A DNA stretch of 41,129 nt from Vulcanimicrobiota bacterium (GCA_903970555.1 CAJCJD010000176.1:1-41129); one strand, 5' to 3'; positions 17,758-27,187 are shown, numbered from the stretch's first letter. Program-made: numbers and translations. The notes: generated by a model from the letters alone, not told the origin.

Positions 17758-17794
17758 CTCCTCCCCTGGCTTTCCGGGGGAGGTTGGAAGGCGG
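17758..17794 (+). repeat. Partial copy of the CTCCTCCCC hairpin repeat
   Basis: CTCCTCCCC-TGGCTTTC-CGGGGGAGG then TTGGAAGGCGG, matching the 5' hairpin of the 110-bp element at 13370-13481 and 22021-22131 but without the rest of it. It lies just after the S10 peptidase gene and may serve as a transcript end. Confidence 0.6.
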
Positions 17795-17914
17795 CGTGCT
17801 TACGCAAGACGGATTACCCCAACAGACAATTAAGCGAACCTCGCCATCAATAGGCTCACGATTTGGCCGAAAGTGGGTAAGCTTTAGCGTCCCCGTCTAT
17901 GCCGTGAGAACCCT

Positions 17915-18286
17915 ATGCGCGCCCTCATCGATCGTTACATCGGCGCTTACAACCGCATCGACGTTGACGCGATGCTGGCCACGATGCACCGCGAAGTCAT
18001 TTTCGAAAACTTCGCAGCAGGCACGCTGACCGTGCGCACCGTGGGCATCGACGAATTGCGTCATCTGGCCGAAAGTTCGCGCCATTTGTTCTCGTCACGC
18101 CGCCAGACCGTCACCGGCTTCAGCGAAGCGGCTGGCACCGCGCACGTGCAGGTTCTGTTCGAAGGCATCTTTGCGATCGATTTGCCAAACGGTGTGCGCG
18201 CTGGGCAACACATTGCCATGAATGGTCGTAGTGAATTCCGTGAGCGCGACGGCTTGCTGATCTATATCGCCGACCACAGTGATTGA
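17915..18286 (+). CDS. NTF2-like / SnoaL-like domain protein
   Basis: A 123-residue protein with the cone-shaped NTF2-like fold signature: an N-terminal helix RALIDRYIGAYNRIDVDAMLATMHREVIFEN, a middle section with RTVGIDELRHLAESSRHLF, and C-terminal strands with AHVQVLFEGIFAIDLPNGVRAGQHIAMNGRSEF and a final strand LLIYIADHSD. Members bind small molecules or act as isomerases or cyclases, and many remain uncharacterised. It stands alone and converges with the VOC gene at 18325. It marks the start of a patch of small, unrelated genes with lower GC. No substrate can be suggested. Confidence 0.82.
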   Translation: MRALIDRYIGAYNRIDVDAMLATMHREVIFENFAAGTLTVRTVGIDELRHLAESSRHLFSSRRQTVTGFSEAAGTAHVQVLFEGIFAIDLPNGVRAGQHIAMNGRSEFRERDGLLIYIADHSD

Positions 18287-18324
18287 TTGCGCATAGCGGC
18301 TGCGTTTGTCTGTGTATCGGCTTA

Positions 18325-18702
18325 CTACGCATACCAGCGAATTTCGAGCAGATGCTTGTTCGGATCGAAGAAATAAAGCGTCGGCGCCAAGCCTCGCGCA
18401 CCTGACTCTTCCCCAGGCCCGGAATTTGATCCGACCGTATTGAAGGTCGGCCCATATGCGACGCCCGCCGACTTGATGCGACCGAAGATGTCGTCGAATT
18501 CTTCGCATGACACCGCAAAGGCGTAGTGCTCGAATCCGGGTGTGCCATGCGGGGCCATCTGAATCTGAAAGTCGTGGCTGACACGCACAACCGTAAAGGG
18601 GCCATCGGTCCCTTCCAGCACAAAGCCAAGTATCTGTGTATAGAACGCGATGCTCGCGTCCAGATCGTTAACCCGAAGGATGATGTGATCAAGCGTTGCC
18701 AT
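18325..18702 (-). CDS. VOC family (glyoxalase/bleomycin resistance fold) protein
   Basis: A 125-residue protein of the vicinal oxygen chelate superfamily. It opens with LDHIILRVNDLDASIAFYTQILGF, a standard VOC start with a putative metal His, then a second half with FEHYAFAV and the closing LYFFDPNKHLLEIRWYA, which supplies the usual Glu ligand. The length is that of a single-chain, two-module VOC protein. Similar sequences are often annotated as virulence or biphenyl-dioxygenase-like VOC proteins; the function here is unknown. It is followed in the opposite sense by the NTF2-like gene and preceded on the same strand by a PhnB-like gene 44 bp away. Confidence 0.87.
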   Translation of the reverse strand: MATLDHIILRVNDLDASIAFYTQILGFVLEGTDGPFTVVRVSHDFQIQMAPHGTPGFEHYAFAVSCEEFDDIFGRIKSAGVAYGPTFNTVGSNSGPGEESGARGLAPTLYFFDPNKHLLEIRWYA

Positions 18703-18746
18703 GCGCTACGACCTCCCCATTGTCCAAACCGCCGACAGAAGACGAA

Positions 18747-19163
18747 TCAACTTTCGCCTTGCGCACTGTTGAGTTCCCACGGCACGCCGAATCGATCCAC
18801 CAAGACGCCAAAGCCAGGCGACCAGAATGTCGGGCGAAATGGCAAGCGAACCTCGCCATCTTCGGCGAGGGCATTGAATATGTCTTCTGCTTGAGTAGCG
18901 CTTTCCAGCGTCAAAGTGACGAAGAACCCTTCGGGCCTGCGATAGTCATGTGGAAGCAGATCAGTGCCAGTAAGCTCGACATCGCCGAGCCGCAACGTCG
19001 CATGCACGATGCGCTCGTGCCATCGTGAATCGATCTGCGAAGCCATGGGAGATTCGCCATAGGTGAGCATCGTGGCGATCGTTCCACCGAGAATCCGGTG
19101 ATACAACTGAAACGCAGCCCTGCATTGGCCGTCAAAGGTCAGGTGAGGGCTGATATGCATCAT
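18747..19163 (-). CDS. PhnB-like VOC family protein
   Basis: A 138-residue protein with the PhnB/3-demethylubiquinone-methyltransferase-like VOC fold: MMHISPHLTFDGQCRAAFQLYHRILGGTI, then HATLRLGDVELTGTDLL, then a C-terminal module with FVTLTLESATQAEDIFNALAEDGEV and the typical FGVLVDRFGVPWELN ending. The start at 19163 has AGGGGA before the paired ATGs; an 11-residue extension to 19196 has no such signal. It is on the same strand as the VOC gene at 18325 and may share its transcript. The substrate is unknown. Confidence 0.87.
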   Translation of the reverse strand: MMHISPHLTFDGQCRAAFQLYHRILGGTIATMLTYGESPMASQIDSRWHERIVHATLRLGDVELTGTDLLPHDYRRPEGFFVTLTLESATQAEDIFNALAEDGEVRLPFRPTFWSPGFGVLVDRFGVPWELNSAQGES

Positions 19164-19185
19164 CTCGAAGTCCCCTTTTAGAGCT

Positions 19186-19332
19186 TTAGCGCGCACCTCG
19201 AAAAACCCTATACCAACCGGCCAATTCCAGAATCACGCCAACCACCAGGAGCAAAGCCGCCCCCGGCATGCTGCCTGCGATATATGCAGCAATGGCACCG
19301 ACGAAGAAAAGCAATGTGACGAGATGTTTCAT
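19186..19332 (-). CDS. Small two-span membrane protein (hypothetical)
   Basis: A 48-residue, very hydrophobic protein: MKHLVTLLFFVGAIAAYIAG, a short SMPG turn, AALLLVVGVILELAGWY, and a basic RVFRGAR tail that should lie in the cytoplasm. This predicts a membrane hairpin. The ATG at 19332 with GGGAG about 10 nt upstream is preferred over a start at 19422, which adds a non-hydrophobic 30-residue leader. The family was not recognised. It lies 22 bp upstream of the PhnB-like gene on the same strand. Confidence 0.6.
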   Translation of the reverse strand: MKHLVTLLFFVGAIAAYIAGSMPGAALLLVVGVILELAGWYRVFRGAR

Positions 19333-19478
19333 TGCGTGGCACTCCCATCGTGTATGAGCTGACCTTTGAGCCAAACGACAGCTAATGCGGAGGGCTTGGA
19401 GTTTACCCCAGTGATTCGCCACGCGCTGCTGAGCGAATGGTTAGGTGCTCCTTGTGCACAATCGCTGCGCGCAGAGAA

Positions 19479-19715
19479 TTAACGCCTCAAATGCAAAATA
19501 AAATGCATAAAGAACCAAGCAGCGATGGACATTGCCAGGAACAAAGTAGTTGAGAAAACGTAGGCTTTCCAGAAGGCCTGCGGATCATCCTCCCGGCTTA
19601 CTGGATCCAGGCCAACCCTAATCTGGCCGGCAATGAGCGGGTATCCAATCACAACGGCTGCAATGAATAGCCACAAGGCGCCGATGGATAAAACGACGAT
19701 CTCCAGACCATTCAC
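19479..19715 (-). CDS. Small two-span membrane protein (hypothetical)
   Basis: A 78-residue protein starting with GTG at 19715: an N-terminal span LEIVVLSIGALWLFIAAVVIGYPLIAG, a polar loop QIRVGLDPVSREDDPQAFWKAYV with a conserved-looking acidic patch, and a second span FSTTLFLAMSIAAWFFMHFIL ending LHLRR. It predicts a two-span inner-membrane protein with a loop of about 25 residues between spans. The family was not recognised. The region is AT-richer than the flanking operons and contains other small genes of the same type. Confidence 0.6.
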   Translation of the reverse strand: MNGLEIVVLSIGALWLFIAAVVIGYPLIAGQIRVGLDPVSREDDPQAFWKAYVFSTTLFLAMSIAAWFFMHFILHLRR

Positions 19716-19854
19716 GCGAAGTTCCTAGTGAAGAAGCACGATGCAGCCGCCGAGATTAAGAACGGCGACCATCCTCTCTTCCAATATGCCTATCGTAGAC
19801 TTCACCGGTGCAAGGGAGGCTTGGGCGTTGGCGGTGAAATTTCTGGAACAGAAT

Positions 19855-20241
19855 TCACTGTCCCGGAGGCGGTTGCCAAAGTTCGACCTTGTTGCCCTCG
19901 GGGTCCATCACCCAACCGAACTTTCCGTACTCTGAATCGTCCGTCTTCTCCAAGACGTTACATCCTTCGTCCCGAAGCGCCTGGAGTAAAGCGGCCAAGT
20001 CGTCGACGCGATAGTTGACCATGAAGGTCGACTTGCTTGGTGCAAAGTGCCCACCATCGGCGGCACCGATGGACCATGCGGTGGTTCCGTTTGTTGGATT
20101 GCCCGCTTCATCAGCCCATGTGAAGGCCGCGCCTCCCCACGATTGCACGTCGATTCCCAAATGCTGCTTGTACCAAGCGCGCAGTGCGACGGGATCCTTC
20201 GCGTTAAAAAAGATTCCCCCGATACCTGTGACTCTCTTCAT
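19855..20241 (-). CDS. VOC family protein (glyoxalase-like)
   Basis: A 128-residue VOC-fold protein. The first module is VTGIGGIFFNAKDPVALRAWYKQHLGID; the second has FMVNYRVDDLAALLQALRDEGC and the closing YGKFGWVMDPEGNKVELWQPP, a strong family signature with the Glu metal ligand in VELWQP. The ATG at 20241 follows GGAGG by 6 nt, which settles the start against a TTG four codons earlier. It is the third VOC-type gene within 2 kb. All three are on the minus strand but differ in subfamily, so they are not recent duplicates. The function is unknown. Confidence 0.9.
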   Translation of the reverse strand: MKRVTGIGGIFFNAKDPVALRAWYKQHLGIDVQSWGGAAFTWADEAGNPTNGTTAWSIGAADGGHFAPSKSTFMVNYRVDDLAALLQALRDEGCNVLEKTDDSEYGKFGWVMDPEGNKVELWQPPPGQ

Positions 20242-20253
20242 TTGAGCCTCCAA

Positions 20254-20490
20254 AGTGCGACAAAGTTGGGGCGCACTGGATGTGCGACGTCTAACTTTAA
20301 TTTGACGAAAAATCAGGTACCCGCAGAGTATGTGGCTAGCTTTCAGCTCACGGCAAGACCTTTAGCTTGTTTGGATCAATGAATTGCGCACCTACAACGC
20401 AGGTGAAGTGGACGAAGGACGCGTTTGTTACCAAGCATTTTGGAGATGTGTGAGTTATGCGGCCGATTTAGCAGGTGTAACAACACGCCT
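20254..20490. other. Gene-free AT-richer stretch
   Basis: Between a VOC gene and the 3' end of the helicase gene nothing convincing is seen. A 24-codon frame (20379-20453, plus strand) has a protein-like ending but no ribosome-binding site or partner and may be a remnant. Base composition is lower in GC than the flanking helicase gene. Confidence 0.4.
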
Positions 20491-23400
20491 TTAGCGTCTG
20501 ACGTAAGTGATGTCGCTGGTGCCATCGGGTTCCGGTCTACGCAGGAGGGCGTTGTACCAGCGGCGTTGTTGAGCGAGGTCGCTTTCGATTAGCCATTGCG
20601 GTTTGTTGGCGACGAGTGCGGCTACGGGAACGCCGTCTTCGTACAGCACGCGGGTGCCGGCGAGGGCGGGTAGGCGATCACCGGCGAGTACGGTGCCGAC
20701 GAGGTTCAAGGGGTCGCTGCCGCTCAGGCAGATGCGTTGTTGTTCCGGTGCGCGTTGCCGCACGCTGCGTAGTTGGCCGATGGCTTCGGGTAGTGCGAAC
20801 TGCTCGCCGACGATGCCTTCTACGAAGCGGCCGCCGCGTATTTCACCGCGTGCTTCCAGTCGATGATAGACGCGCAGCAGTTCGCGCCAGGAAGGGAGCC
20901 ATGGTGCTTCGCGTTCTAGCAGTTTCCAGAAGACGACGCCGTAGCGGCGCAGCAGCGTGCGGGCGATGTGCTCGATGGTTTCGGCCTGCCCTTCATTCGC
21001 GCTCTGCGTTGAAGATGATGATGTGCGCACAAGTGACCATCGTCCTGCGTCTTCGATCTCACTCAACGTATGACGGCGTACGCGACGATGCTTGGATGAC
21101 TCCCGCTTGGCGGCGGGTGTGAGCAGCGCGCGCAGACCGGCGAAGCTGTCGGCGGTGACGCGCCCGGCGGAGACGAGTTCGCCGAGGGCATCTTCGAGTT
21201 CAGTGCGTAGCAATCGCGTGGTGTCGATGAGTTCGTCGAAGAACAAGGCGCCCTGTGCGGTGAGTGCATCGACCACGGCTTGTGCGCGTGATGACAGCAG
21301 CGGCTGCTGGTCCTGGTTGCGGTCGGCAATGGATGTCCAGAGATTCAGTTGGCGTCGTGGTAGCAGCACGATCGGCGTGGCGCGCACGGGGCCGCTGCTG
21401 CCACCACCGCTGCGCAGGCGATTCCAGCCAATGCGGCCGGCGCGGCACAGTTCGTCGAGCCAGCGGCTGGAGTAATCATCGATACGTGCGGCGAGTAGTT
21501 CGGCTTCCCAGGCGCCTGCTGCGGCTTCAAAACCTTCTAGCTGATTGAGTACGGCGCCGAGTGCATCCGGGCCGCTGAGTCGCGTGCCTGGGGTGACGTG
21601 CTGCCAGTCGAGCAAGAAGCGCATCAGGTCGCGTCGGCTGACAGGTTCGATTTCGCGGCGCAGGCGACCAATGGTGTAGCGATGGATGCGTGCCAGCAGA
21701 TGACGTTCGCACCATTCGGTCTCCACGGCGTCGGGGGTGAAGCGGCCTTGCATCACGTAGCCTTCCGACTGCAGGCGTATGAGTGCGAGTTCGATGTCGG
21801 TGGTTTCCACGCTCAATGATGCGGCTAACGCGTTGATGGTGATCGGGCCGAGGCCGGTTAGTCGTCCGCGGACCAATTCGAGTAACGCGTCTTCGCGTGT
21901 CCAGGTTTGCGCAGCGAATTCGGCCGGTGCGCTGATGGGTGGCTGCATCGATGCGCTGTCATGCACCGCTTGCCACAGAGGTAGCTTCTCAGCGCAAATC
22001 CACACACCGCACGATATTTGCTCCTCCCCCTGTTGACAGGAGGAGATTGGGAGGGGGTTATTTGAGCTTGGCGCTGTGGTGGGGGCTTCACCCTTCCCCA
22101 ACCCTTCCCTGCTGCGCGCAGGGGAGGGAGTAAAGCGGGTGGCGCGGTGCGAGGTTGCAAGTTTGCGTAACCAATCGAGCCAGCCGGCGTTGGTATTGGC
22201 CTCGTCGGTGGTGACGAAGCCGAGTACGTTAAGCGCCTCGTGCATCTCGTCCGCACTGCGCACATCGGGCCATGCTTCGGCACGCACGGCGGCGATTGCT
22301 TCGGGGTCGAGTTTGGCCAGATCGTCGGTGTCTTCGATGCCGTTCCAGTGGCGCGTCTGCACCGCGCGGGTGCGACGTTCCTCCAGCGGCGCGTCGTCCA
22401 GAAAGGCATACGGTGCGGCGTTGAGTATTTCGCTGGCTAGCGGACTGGGTGCGGTGAGATCGCGCGCGACCACGGTGATGGCGCCGGATTCCAGTCCCTT
22501 CAGAATGTCCAACAAACCATCCACGTCCATCGCTTCACGCAGACAGTCGTGCATGGTCTGGTTGACTAGCGGGTGATCGGGAATCTGTCGTTCACCGGCG
22601 ATGTTTTCCAGGCATGCGACCTGGTCGGGAAACACGGTGGCGAGTAGATCTTCGCTCTTCATGCGCTGCAGTTGCGCCGGCACTTTCTTGCCGCCGGCGT
22701 AGCGCGGCAACGCGAGTGCGGTCACCGCATTCCAGCGCCAGCGCACGGGAAACAAAGGTGCATCGAGCAATGCCTGCACCAATACGTGTTCGGCACTACT
22801 GCTGTGCAGGTAACGCGACACTTCCTCCAGCGGAAAACTGTGGCTGGTGGACAGCGACAGCACGATGGCGTTTTCGGTCGCCGCTGCCTGCAGCTCGAAG
22901 TTGAACTGTCGGCAGAAGCGCTTGCGCAGTGCCAAGCCCCAGGCGCGGTTGATGCGGCTTCCCCACGGTGTGTGGATCACCAATTGCGTGCCGCCGGATT
23001 CGTCGAAGAAACGCTCGAAAACGAGCGTGGATTGCGTGGGCATCACGCCGAGTGCGGCCTTGGCTCTGGCAAGGTATTCCACGACTTGCTGCGCGGCGGA
23101 TTCGCTCAAGTTCAAGCTATCGTGCAGCCAGTCAAAGGCGCCCTGTACGCCGTCAGCATCGATGAGCGTGGCGATTTCCTCGCGCAAACGCGAAACGCCC
23201 AGTGACAATTCGTTGCTGCGTCCCGGCGCTTCCCCAAGCCAAAACGGAATGCTGGGTGGTGCCCCGTGTGCGTCTTCGACACGTAGGCGATCGCGTTCTA
23301 CACGCTGGATGCGATAGCTGGTGTTGCCAAGCTGGAAGATATCGCCGGCGAGGCTTTCGACCGCGAAGTCTTCGTTCACCGTGCCGACGATGGTGGCTTG

Positions 23401-25095
23401 CGGTTCCAGCACCACCAGGTAGTCGGCGGTGTCGGGAATGGTGCCGCCTGAGGTGACGGCGGTGAGCCGCGCGCCGCGACGTGCGCGCAGCTCGTGGTGC
23501 ACGGCATCGCGATGCACGTAGGCAGCGCGTGCGCCACGACGGGTGGTGAAGCCGTCGGCCAGCATGCGCAGGATGGCATCGAATTGTTCGCGCGGCAGCG
23601 TACGGTATGGATATGCGCGGCGGATCAGCGCGAATAACGTATCTTCGTCCCATTCAGCGCACGCGACTTCGGCCACGATTTGCTGAGCCAGAACATCGAG
23701 CGGTTGCGGTGGTTGCACCAAGGTGTCGAGTTCGCCGCGGCGTACGCAATCGAGCAGTGCGGCGCATTCGATCAGATCGTCGCGGCTGGTTGGAAACAGT
23801 CGCGCTTTGGGTGTGCCGCTTACCGCGTGACCGGAGCGTCCGGCACGTTGCAGAAATGCAGCAATGGAACGCGGCGATGCAAGCTGGCAGACCAGATCCA
23901 CATCGCCGATGTCGATGCCCAGCTCCAACGAAGCCGTGGCGATCAGTACTTTCAGATCACCGCGTTTCAGACGTTGTTCGGCATCCAATCGTTGTTCTTT
24001 CGCCAGGCTGCCGTGATGCGCGGCGACGGCTTCATGGCTGAGTCGTTCGGACATATGTCGCGCCACGCGTTCGGCCATGCGTCGCGTGTTGACGAACACC
24101 AGCGTGGTGCGATGCTCCTCCACCAGTTGCGCGAGCCGGTTGTAGACCAGCTCCCAGGTGTCGTTGGACATCACCGCTTCCAGCGGCACCGGCGGCACTT
24201 CGATGGCGAGATCGCGGTGGCGCGTGTGACCGACGTCGATGATGGTGCAACCTGCTCCGCGCTCGGGCTCGGGAAATTTCGGCAAGGGGCCGCTGCGCGC
24301 GAAGAGATCGCCGATGGCGTCGGTGCTATCGGTCGTGAGCGGTACGCTGGGTGTCGCGCGCGACGTCAGCGTCGCAAGTGCGGCATCTTCGCCCTGCCCT
24401 ACCAGGAATCGCGCGACATCTTCGATCGGCTTCTGCGTGGCCGACAGGCCAATGCGCAGCAACGGTCGCTGGCACAGCGCTTCCAGGCGTTCCAGTGTGA
24501 GCGACAGATGTGCGCCGCGCTTGCTGGCGGCGACGGCGTGGATTTCATCGACGATCACACTACGCACGCTCTTGAGCATCTCGCGTCCGGACAGCGAGCC
24601 CATCAGCACGTAAAGCGATTCGGGCGTGGTTACCAGAATGTGCGGGGGTGCTTTACGCATCAGGTTGCGTTCGGCTTGCGGGGTGTCGCCGGTGCGCACG
24701 GCGGTGCGGATCGGTGCGTCGGGCAGGCCGAGTTTTTGCAGTTCGGCGCGAATGCCTTCCAGTGGTGCTTCGAGATTGATGTGGATGTCGTTCGACAGCG
24801 CTTTGAGCGGCGAGACGTACACCACGCGTGTTTCGTCCGGCAGCGTGCCCCCGCGCGCCACGGCTTCTTGCACCAGCGCATCGATAGCGGCAAGAAATGC
24901 GGTAAGCGTTTTGCCCGAACCGGTAGGTGCGGCCACCAGCGTGTGTTGTCCGGCGCGGATCGCCGGCCACGCGGCGGACTGCGCGTCCGTGGGCGCAGGA
25001 AACGTGGCGTCGAACCACGCGGAGACAGCGGGATGGAAATCGTGCAGAGGCATGGTCGATGGCCCGCGTGGCTGCGGGAGCGGTTCGTCGATCAT
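20491..25095 (-). CDS. lhr: Lhr-type DEAD/DEAH-box ATP-dependent helicase, full length
   Basis: A very large superfamily 2 helicase of 1534 residues, matching the long-Lhr family of about 1500, thought to act in DNA repair as a 3'-5' single-strand DNA translocase. The N-terminal core has the Q-motif region, Walker [20 protein letters not shown] (near residue 55), DEIH at 183-186, the SAT motif [14 protein letters not shown], and motif [17 protein letters not shown] winged-helix and Lhr-core domain follow, then a C-terminal Lhr-CTD of about 600 residues. The ATG at 25095 was used; a second ATG at 25053 ([10 protein letters not shown]) is equally possible and neither has a clear ribosome-binding site. 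Residues of about 988-1025 are encoded by an in-frame copy of the intergenic repeat (22021-22131) between the core and the CTD. Confidence 0.95.
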   Translation of the reverse strand: MIDEPLPQPRGPSTMPLHDFHPAVSAWFDATFPAPTDAQSAAWPAIRAGQHTLVAAPTGSGKTLTAFLAAIDALVQEAVARGGTLPDETRVVYVSPLKALSNDIHINLEAPLEGIRAELQKLGLPDAPIRTAVRTGDTPQAERNLMRKAPPHILVTTPESLYVLMGSLSGREMLKSVRSVIVDEIHAVAASKRGAHLSLTLERLEALCQRPLLRIGLSATQKPIEDVARFLVGQGEDAALATLTSRATPSVPLTTDSTDAIGDLFARSGPLPKFPEPERGAGCTIIDVGHTRHRDLAIEVPPVPLEAVMSNDTWELVYNRLAQLVEEHRTTLVFVNTRRMAERVARHMSERLSHEAVAAHHGSLAKEQRLDAEQRLKRGDLKVLIATASLELGIDIGDVDLVCQLASPRSIAAFLQRAGRSGHAVSGTPKARLFPTSRDDLIECAALLDCVRRGELDTLVQPPQPLDVLAQQIVAEVACAEWDEDTLFALIRRAYPYRTLPREQFDAILRMLADGFTTRRGARAAYVHRDAVHHELRARRGARLTAVTSGGTIPDTADYLVVLEPQATIVGTVNEDFAVESLAGDIFQLGNTSYRIQRVERDRLRVEDAHGAPPSIPFWLGEAPGRSNELSLGVSRLREEIATLIDADGVQGAFDWLHDSLNLSESAAQQVVEYLARAKAALGVMPTQSTLVFERFFDESGGTQLVIHTPWGSRINRAWGLALRKRFCRQFNFELQAAATENAIVLSLSTSHSFPLEEVSRYLHSSSAEHVLVQALLDAPLFPVRWRWNAVTALALPRYAGGKKVPAQLQRMKSEDLLATVFPDQVACLENIAGERQIPDHPLVNQTMHDCLREAMDVDGLLDILKGLESGAITVVARDLTAPSPLASEILNAAPYAFLDDAPLEERRTRAVQTRHWNGIEDTDDLAKLDPEAIAAVRAEAWPDVRSADEMHEALNVLGFVTTDEANTNAGWLDWLRKLATSHRATRFTPSPARSREGLGKGEAPTTAPSSNNPLPISSCQQGEEQISCGVWICAEKLPLWQAVHDSASMQPPISAPAEFAAQTWTREDALLELVRGRLTGLGPITINALAASLSVETTDIELALIRLQSEGYVMQGRFTPDAVETEWCERHLLARIHRYTIGRLRREIEPVSRRDLMRFLLDWQHVTPGTRLSGPDALGAVLNQLEGFEAAAGAWEAELLAARIDDYSSRWLDELCRAGRIGWNRLRSGGGSSGPVRATPIVLLPRRQLNLWTSIADRNQDQQPLLSSRAQAVVDALTAQGALFFDELIDTTRLLRTELEDALGELVSAGRVTADSFAGLRALLTPAAKRESSKHRRVRRHTLSEIEDAGRWSLVRTSSSSTQSANEGQAETIEHIARTLLRRYGVVFWKLLEREAPWLPSWRELLRVYHRLEARGEIRGGRFVEGIVGEQFALPEAIGQLRSVRQRAPEQQRICLSGSDPLNLVGTVLAGDRLPALAGTRVLYEDGVPVAALVANKPQWLIESDLAQQRRWYNALLRRPEPDGTSDITYVRR
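22021..22131 (+). repeat. 110-bp two-hairpin repeat, copy 2, in frame inside lhr
   Basis: CTCCTCCCCCTG-TTGA-CAGGAGGAG, then TTGGGAGGGGGTTA, a variable middle, TTCACCCTTCCCCAACCCTTCCCT and GCAGGGGAGGGAGT. It aligns with the reverse complement of 13370-13481 over its whole length, middle excepted. It keeps the lhr frame open (111 nt, 37 codons) and codes for a Ser/Pro/Gln-rich linker with no similarity to a helicase domain. Confidence 0.85.
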
Positions 25096-25204
25096 ACATA
25101 GGGCCTGGTTGCGGCGCGGTAAAGGCCTGCCCTGGCTACCGGCGTTCCGCGGCGCTGGCTTTGGGCATCCTCTGGTGGGGCTGTCTCACGGTGTGAGACG
25201 TCGT

Positions 25205-25286
25205 CCGTCGTCCCGACGAACGCGGGGACCCAGCGTCTTAAATGAAGGGCGAAGGCACTGGGTCCCGGCGTTCGCCGGGACGACGG
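25205..25286. repeat. REP-like doublet, inverted 31-bp arms
   Basis: Left arm 25205-25235 and right arm 25256-25286 are reverse complements of each other with three mismatches, separated by 20 nt. Each arm carries its own smaller palindrome (CGTCCCG-type) and ends in GGGACCCAG. This is the GGGACGACGG family of intergenic repeats typical of many Gram-negative genomes. It lies between the 3' end of the dehydrogenase gene (25295) and the start of lhr (25095), both on the minus strand. Confidence 0.85.
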
Positions 25287-25294
25287 GTTGAGTT

Positions 25295-26245
25295 TTATGC
25301 GGCGAGTGCTGTGCCAGGCCACTGAGCGCCAATCAGCTGTTCGGACACCTTCCATAGCCGTTCCGCGACCGCCCGGTCGCGCGCTTCTTTGCCGATCTTC
25401 GCCTCGCCCACCGGCCCTTTCATCTCGAACGCGTTCTGCGGTCCGTAGTAGCCTGCTTTCTTGGCATCGGGCGAGGTGGCCGCGTACAGGGTCGGCAGCG
25501 CGCCATCGGCGGCAGATTGGGAAAGAAGCGTTCTGAGCGGACCGCCGAATTTCTGAGACGGGGTAGCGCGCCCCAAACTCGGGCCGCTGGTTTGCAGCGC
25601 TGTGCGCGCGTAGCCCGGGTGGCAGGCGTCGCTGAGCAGGCCCCAGCCGTTGGCGTCGCTACGGCGTTGCAATTCGAATGCGAACATCAGCAATGCCAAC
25701 TTCGATTGCGCGTAAGCACGCCACGGTTGGTAGCGGCGTTCCCATTGCAGGTCGTCGAAGTGAATGGCGGCCAGCATACGGTGCGCGCCGCTGCTTACGT
25801 TCACTACGCGCGGTTGTTTGCCGGCGCGTAAAGCAGGTAACAGGTGATGCGTCAGCGCGAAATGGCCGAGATAGTTGGTGCCGAACTGCAGTTCAAAGCC
25901 ATCGCGCGTGGTAAAGCGCGTTGGGGGCACCATCACACCGGCGTTGTTGATGAGCAGATCCAGCGCCGAGTGTTCACGCGAGAACTGTTCGGCGAAGGCC
26001 GCTACCGAAGCGAGGCTCGCCAGATCGAGATGGGCATAGCGAACGGTGGCACGCGGATACTGCGCGCGGATGCGCTTGAGCGCGGCCTCGCCTTTAGCGT
26101 CATCGCGACCGGTCAACACCACGTTCGCCCCAGCGCCTGCGAGGGCAAGCGCGGCTTCCATGCCTATGCCGCTGGTAGCGCCGGTGATCACCGCAACGCG
26201 GCCTTGCTGCGGCGGTATATCGCGAGTGGTCCAGGGTGCGCTCAT
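25295..26245 (-). CDS. Short-chain dehydrogenase/reductase (retinol dehydrogenase-like)
   Basis: A 316-residue NAD(P)-dependent oxidoreductase of the classical/extended SDR type. Seen are the cofactor motif GATSGIGMEAALALAGAGANVVLTGRD, HLDLASLASVAAF, the NNAGVM motif, VVNVSSGAH with the catalytic Ser, and the YAQSK catalytic Tyr/Lys pair. A long C-terminal extension contains GYYGPQNAFEMKGPVGE, typical of the WWOX/retinol-dehydrogenase-like group. It starts 2 bp after the stop of the next SDR gene, so the two form one transcript controlled from upstream. The substrate is unknown. Confidence 0.93.
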   Translation of the reverse strand: MSAPWTTRDIPPQQGRVAVITGATSGIGMEAALALAGAGANVVLTGRDDAKGEAALKRIRAQYPRATVRYAHLDLASLASVAAFAEQFSREHSALDLLINNAGVMVPPTRFTTRDGFELQFGTNYLGHFALTHHLLPALRAGKQPRVVNVSSGAHRMLAAIHFDDLQWERRYQPWRAYAQSKLALLMFAFELQRRSDANGWGLLSDACHPGYARTALQTSGPSLGRATPSQKFGGPLRTLLSQSAADGALPTLYAATSPDAKKAGYYGPQNAFEMKGPVGEAKIGKEARDRAVAERLWKVSEQLIGAQWPGTALAA

Positions 26246-26247
26246 GA

Positions 26248-27117
26248 CTATTCCCTCACGACGGAAATGTTCGGTAAAGCGCCGGCGTCATCGGCATCGG
26301 TGGACAGGCTGACCGCTTGCCAGCGTTCCGCATCGGCGCGACGTGCTGCATCCACGATGTTGAAGAAATGCACGGCGTCGCTGCCTAGTAGCAAATGTTC
26401 GGGTGGTGCATCGTGGCGGGCCAGTTGCAGGACCACTTGGGCGACCTTGTCCGGATCGCCGACTTCGTGGCCGACGTATTCGGCAAATGCCTTGACGAGT
26501 GCACCGACGGAGGCTTCGTAATCGGGCAGAAGCTCCGGCACGGCGCCGCGCGCGATCACGCCCCAATCCGTGCGCATGCCGCCGGGTTCGACCGCCGTGA
26601 CCTTGATGCCCAGCGGCGCGACTTCCTTGGCCAGCACTTCGGTGAAGCCGCCCACGGCCCACTTCGCGGATTGGTAGGCGCTTAAGCCTGGCGTGCCCAT
26701 GCGGCCACCGACGGACGACACCTGGATGATGTGCCCGGAGCGTTGCTTGCGCATCACCGGCAATGCCGCGCGGGTGACGTTCACCACGCCGTAGAAGTTG
26801 GTGTCGATCTGCGCACGGAAATCCTCGTCCGTGGTTTGCTCGAAGGGCGCGGCATGACCGTAGCCGGCGTTGTTGACCAGCACGTCGAGACGGCCGAATG
26901 CCGACACTGCAACATCGACAGCCGCCCTCGCCGCTGCGTCGTCGGTGACATCGAGCGCGACGGTTCGGACGCGGTCGCCATAGCGGGCCACCAGATCCGA
27001 CAACTTGGACGGATCGCGCGCGGTGGCGACCAACGAGTCGCCTGAGGCAAGTACGGCTTCGGCGAGGTGGCGGCCCAGGCCGCGGGCACTGCCGGTAATC
27101 AACCAGATCTTGGACAT
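26248..27117 (-). CDS. Short-chain dehydrogenase/reductase
   Basis: A 289-residue classical SDR: WLITGSARGLGRHLAEAVLASG for the cofactor, VALDVTDDAAARAAVD, LVNNAGYGHAAPFEQT, IIQVSSVGGRMGTPGLSAYQSAKWAVGGF with catalytic Ser, Tyr and Lys, and EPGGMRTDWG. It is typical of the broad oxidoreductase group (YusZ/DltE-like). It begins at ATG 27117 after GGAG about 8 nt upstream. A TetR-type palindrome lies 31-48 bp upstream, so this gene probably has its own promoter under the TetR protein, and the second SDR gene follows at once. Confidence 0.94.
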   Translation of the reverse strand: MSKIWLITGSARGLGRHLAEAVLASGDSLVATARDPSKLSDLVARYGDRVRTVALDVTDDAAARAAVDVAVSAFGRLDVLVNNAGYGHAAPFEQTTDEDFRAQIDTNFYGVVNVTRAALPVMRKQRSGHIIQVSSVGGRMGTPGLSAYQSAKWAVGGFTEVLAKEVAPLGIKVTAVEPGGMRTDWGVIARGAVPELLPDYEASVGALVKAFAEYVGHEVGDPDKVAQVVLQLARHDAPPEHLLLGSDAVHFFNIVDAARRADAERWQAVSLSTDADDAGALPNISVVRE

Positions 27118-27147
27118 GAGCGTTACTCCGGGTTTGTGGGGTTTAAT

Positions 27148-27165
27148 TGAGCAAGTACATGCTCA
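27148..27165. promoter_or_regulatory. TetR-type operator upstream of the SDR pair
   Basis: TGAGCAAGTACATGCTCA: perfect 6-bp arms (TGAGCA/TGCTCA) around a near-symmetric centre. It shares TGAGCA with the palindrome at 27778-27795 next to tetR, as expected of two sites for one repressor. It lies between the tetR stop and the dehydrogenase start. Confidence 0.75.
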
Positions 27166-27187
27166 TCAAAAAATGAAAATAAAGGGG

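Noticed and set aside
19433-19446. GTTAGGT core resembling an integron attC end between small genes
   Set aside because: A matching R'' core at attC distance and a paired fold were not found, and the genes are not uniformly oriented.
20379-20453. 24-codon frame in the AT-richer stretch
   Set aside because: Too short, with no ribosome-binding site and no family; might be a gene remnant but this cannot be supported.
23680-25101. 473-codon plus-strand frame over the N-terminal half of lhr
   Set aside because: Antisense to the helicase motifs (Walker A, DEIH); unlikely codon content.
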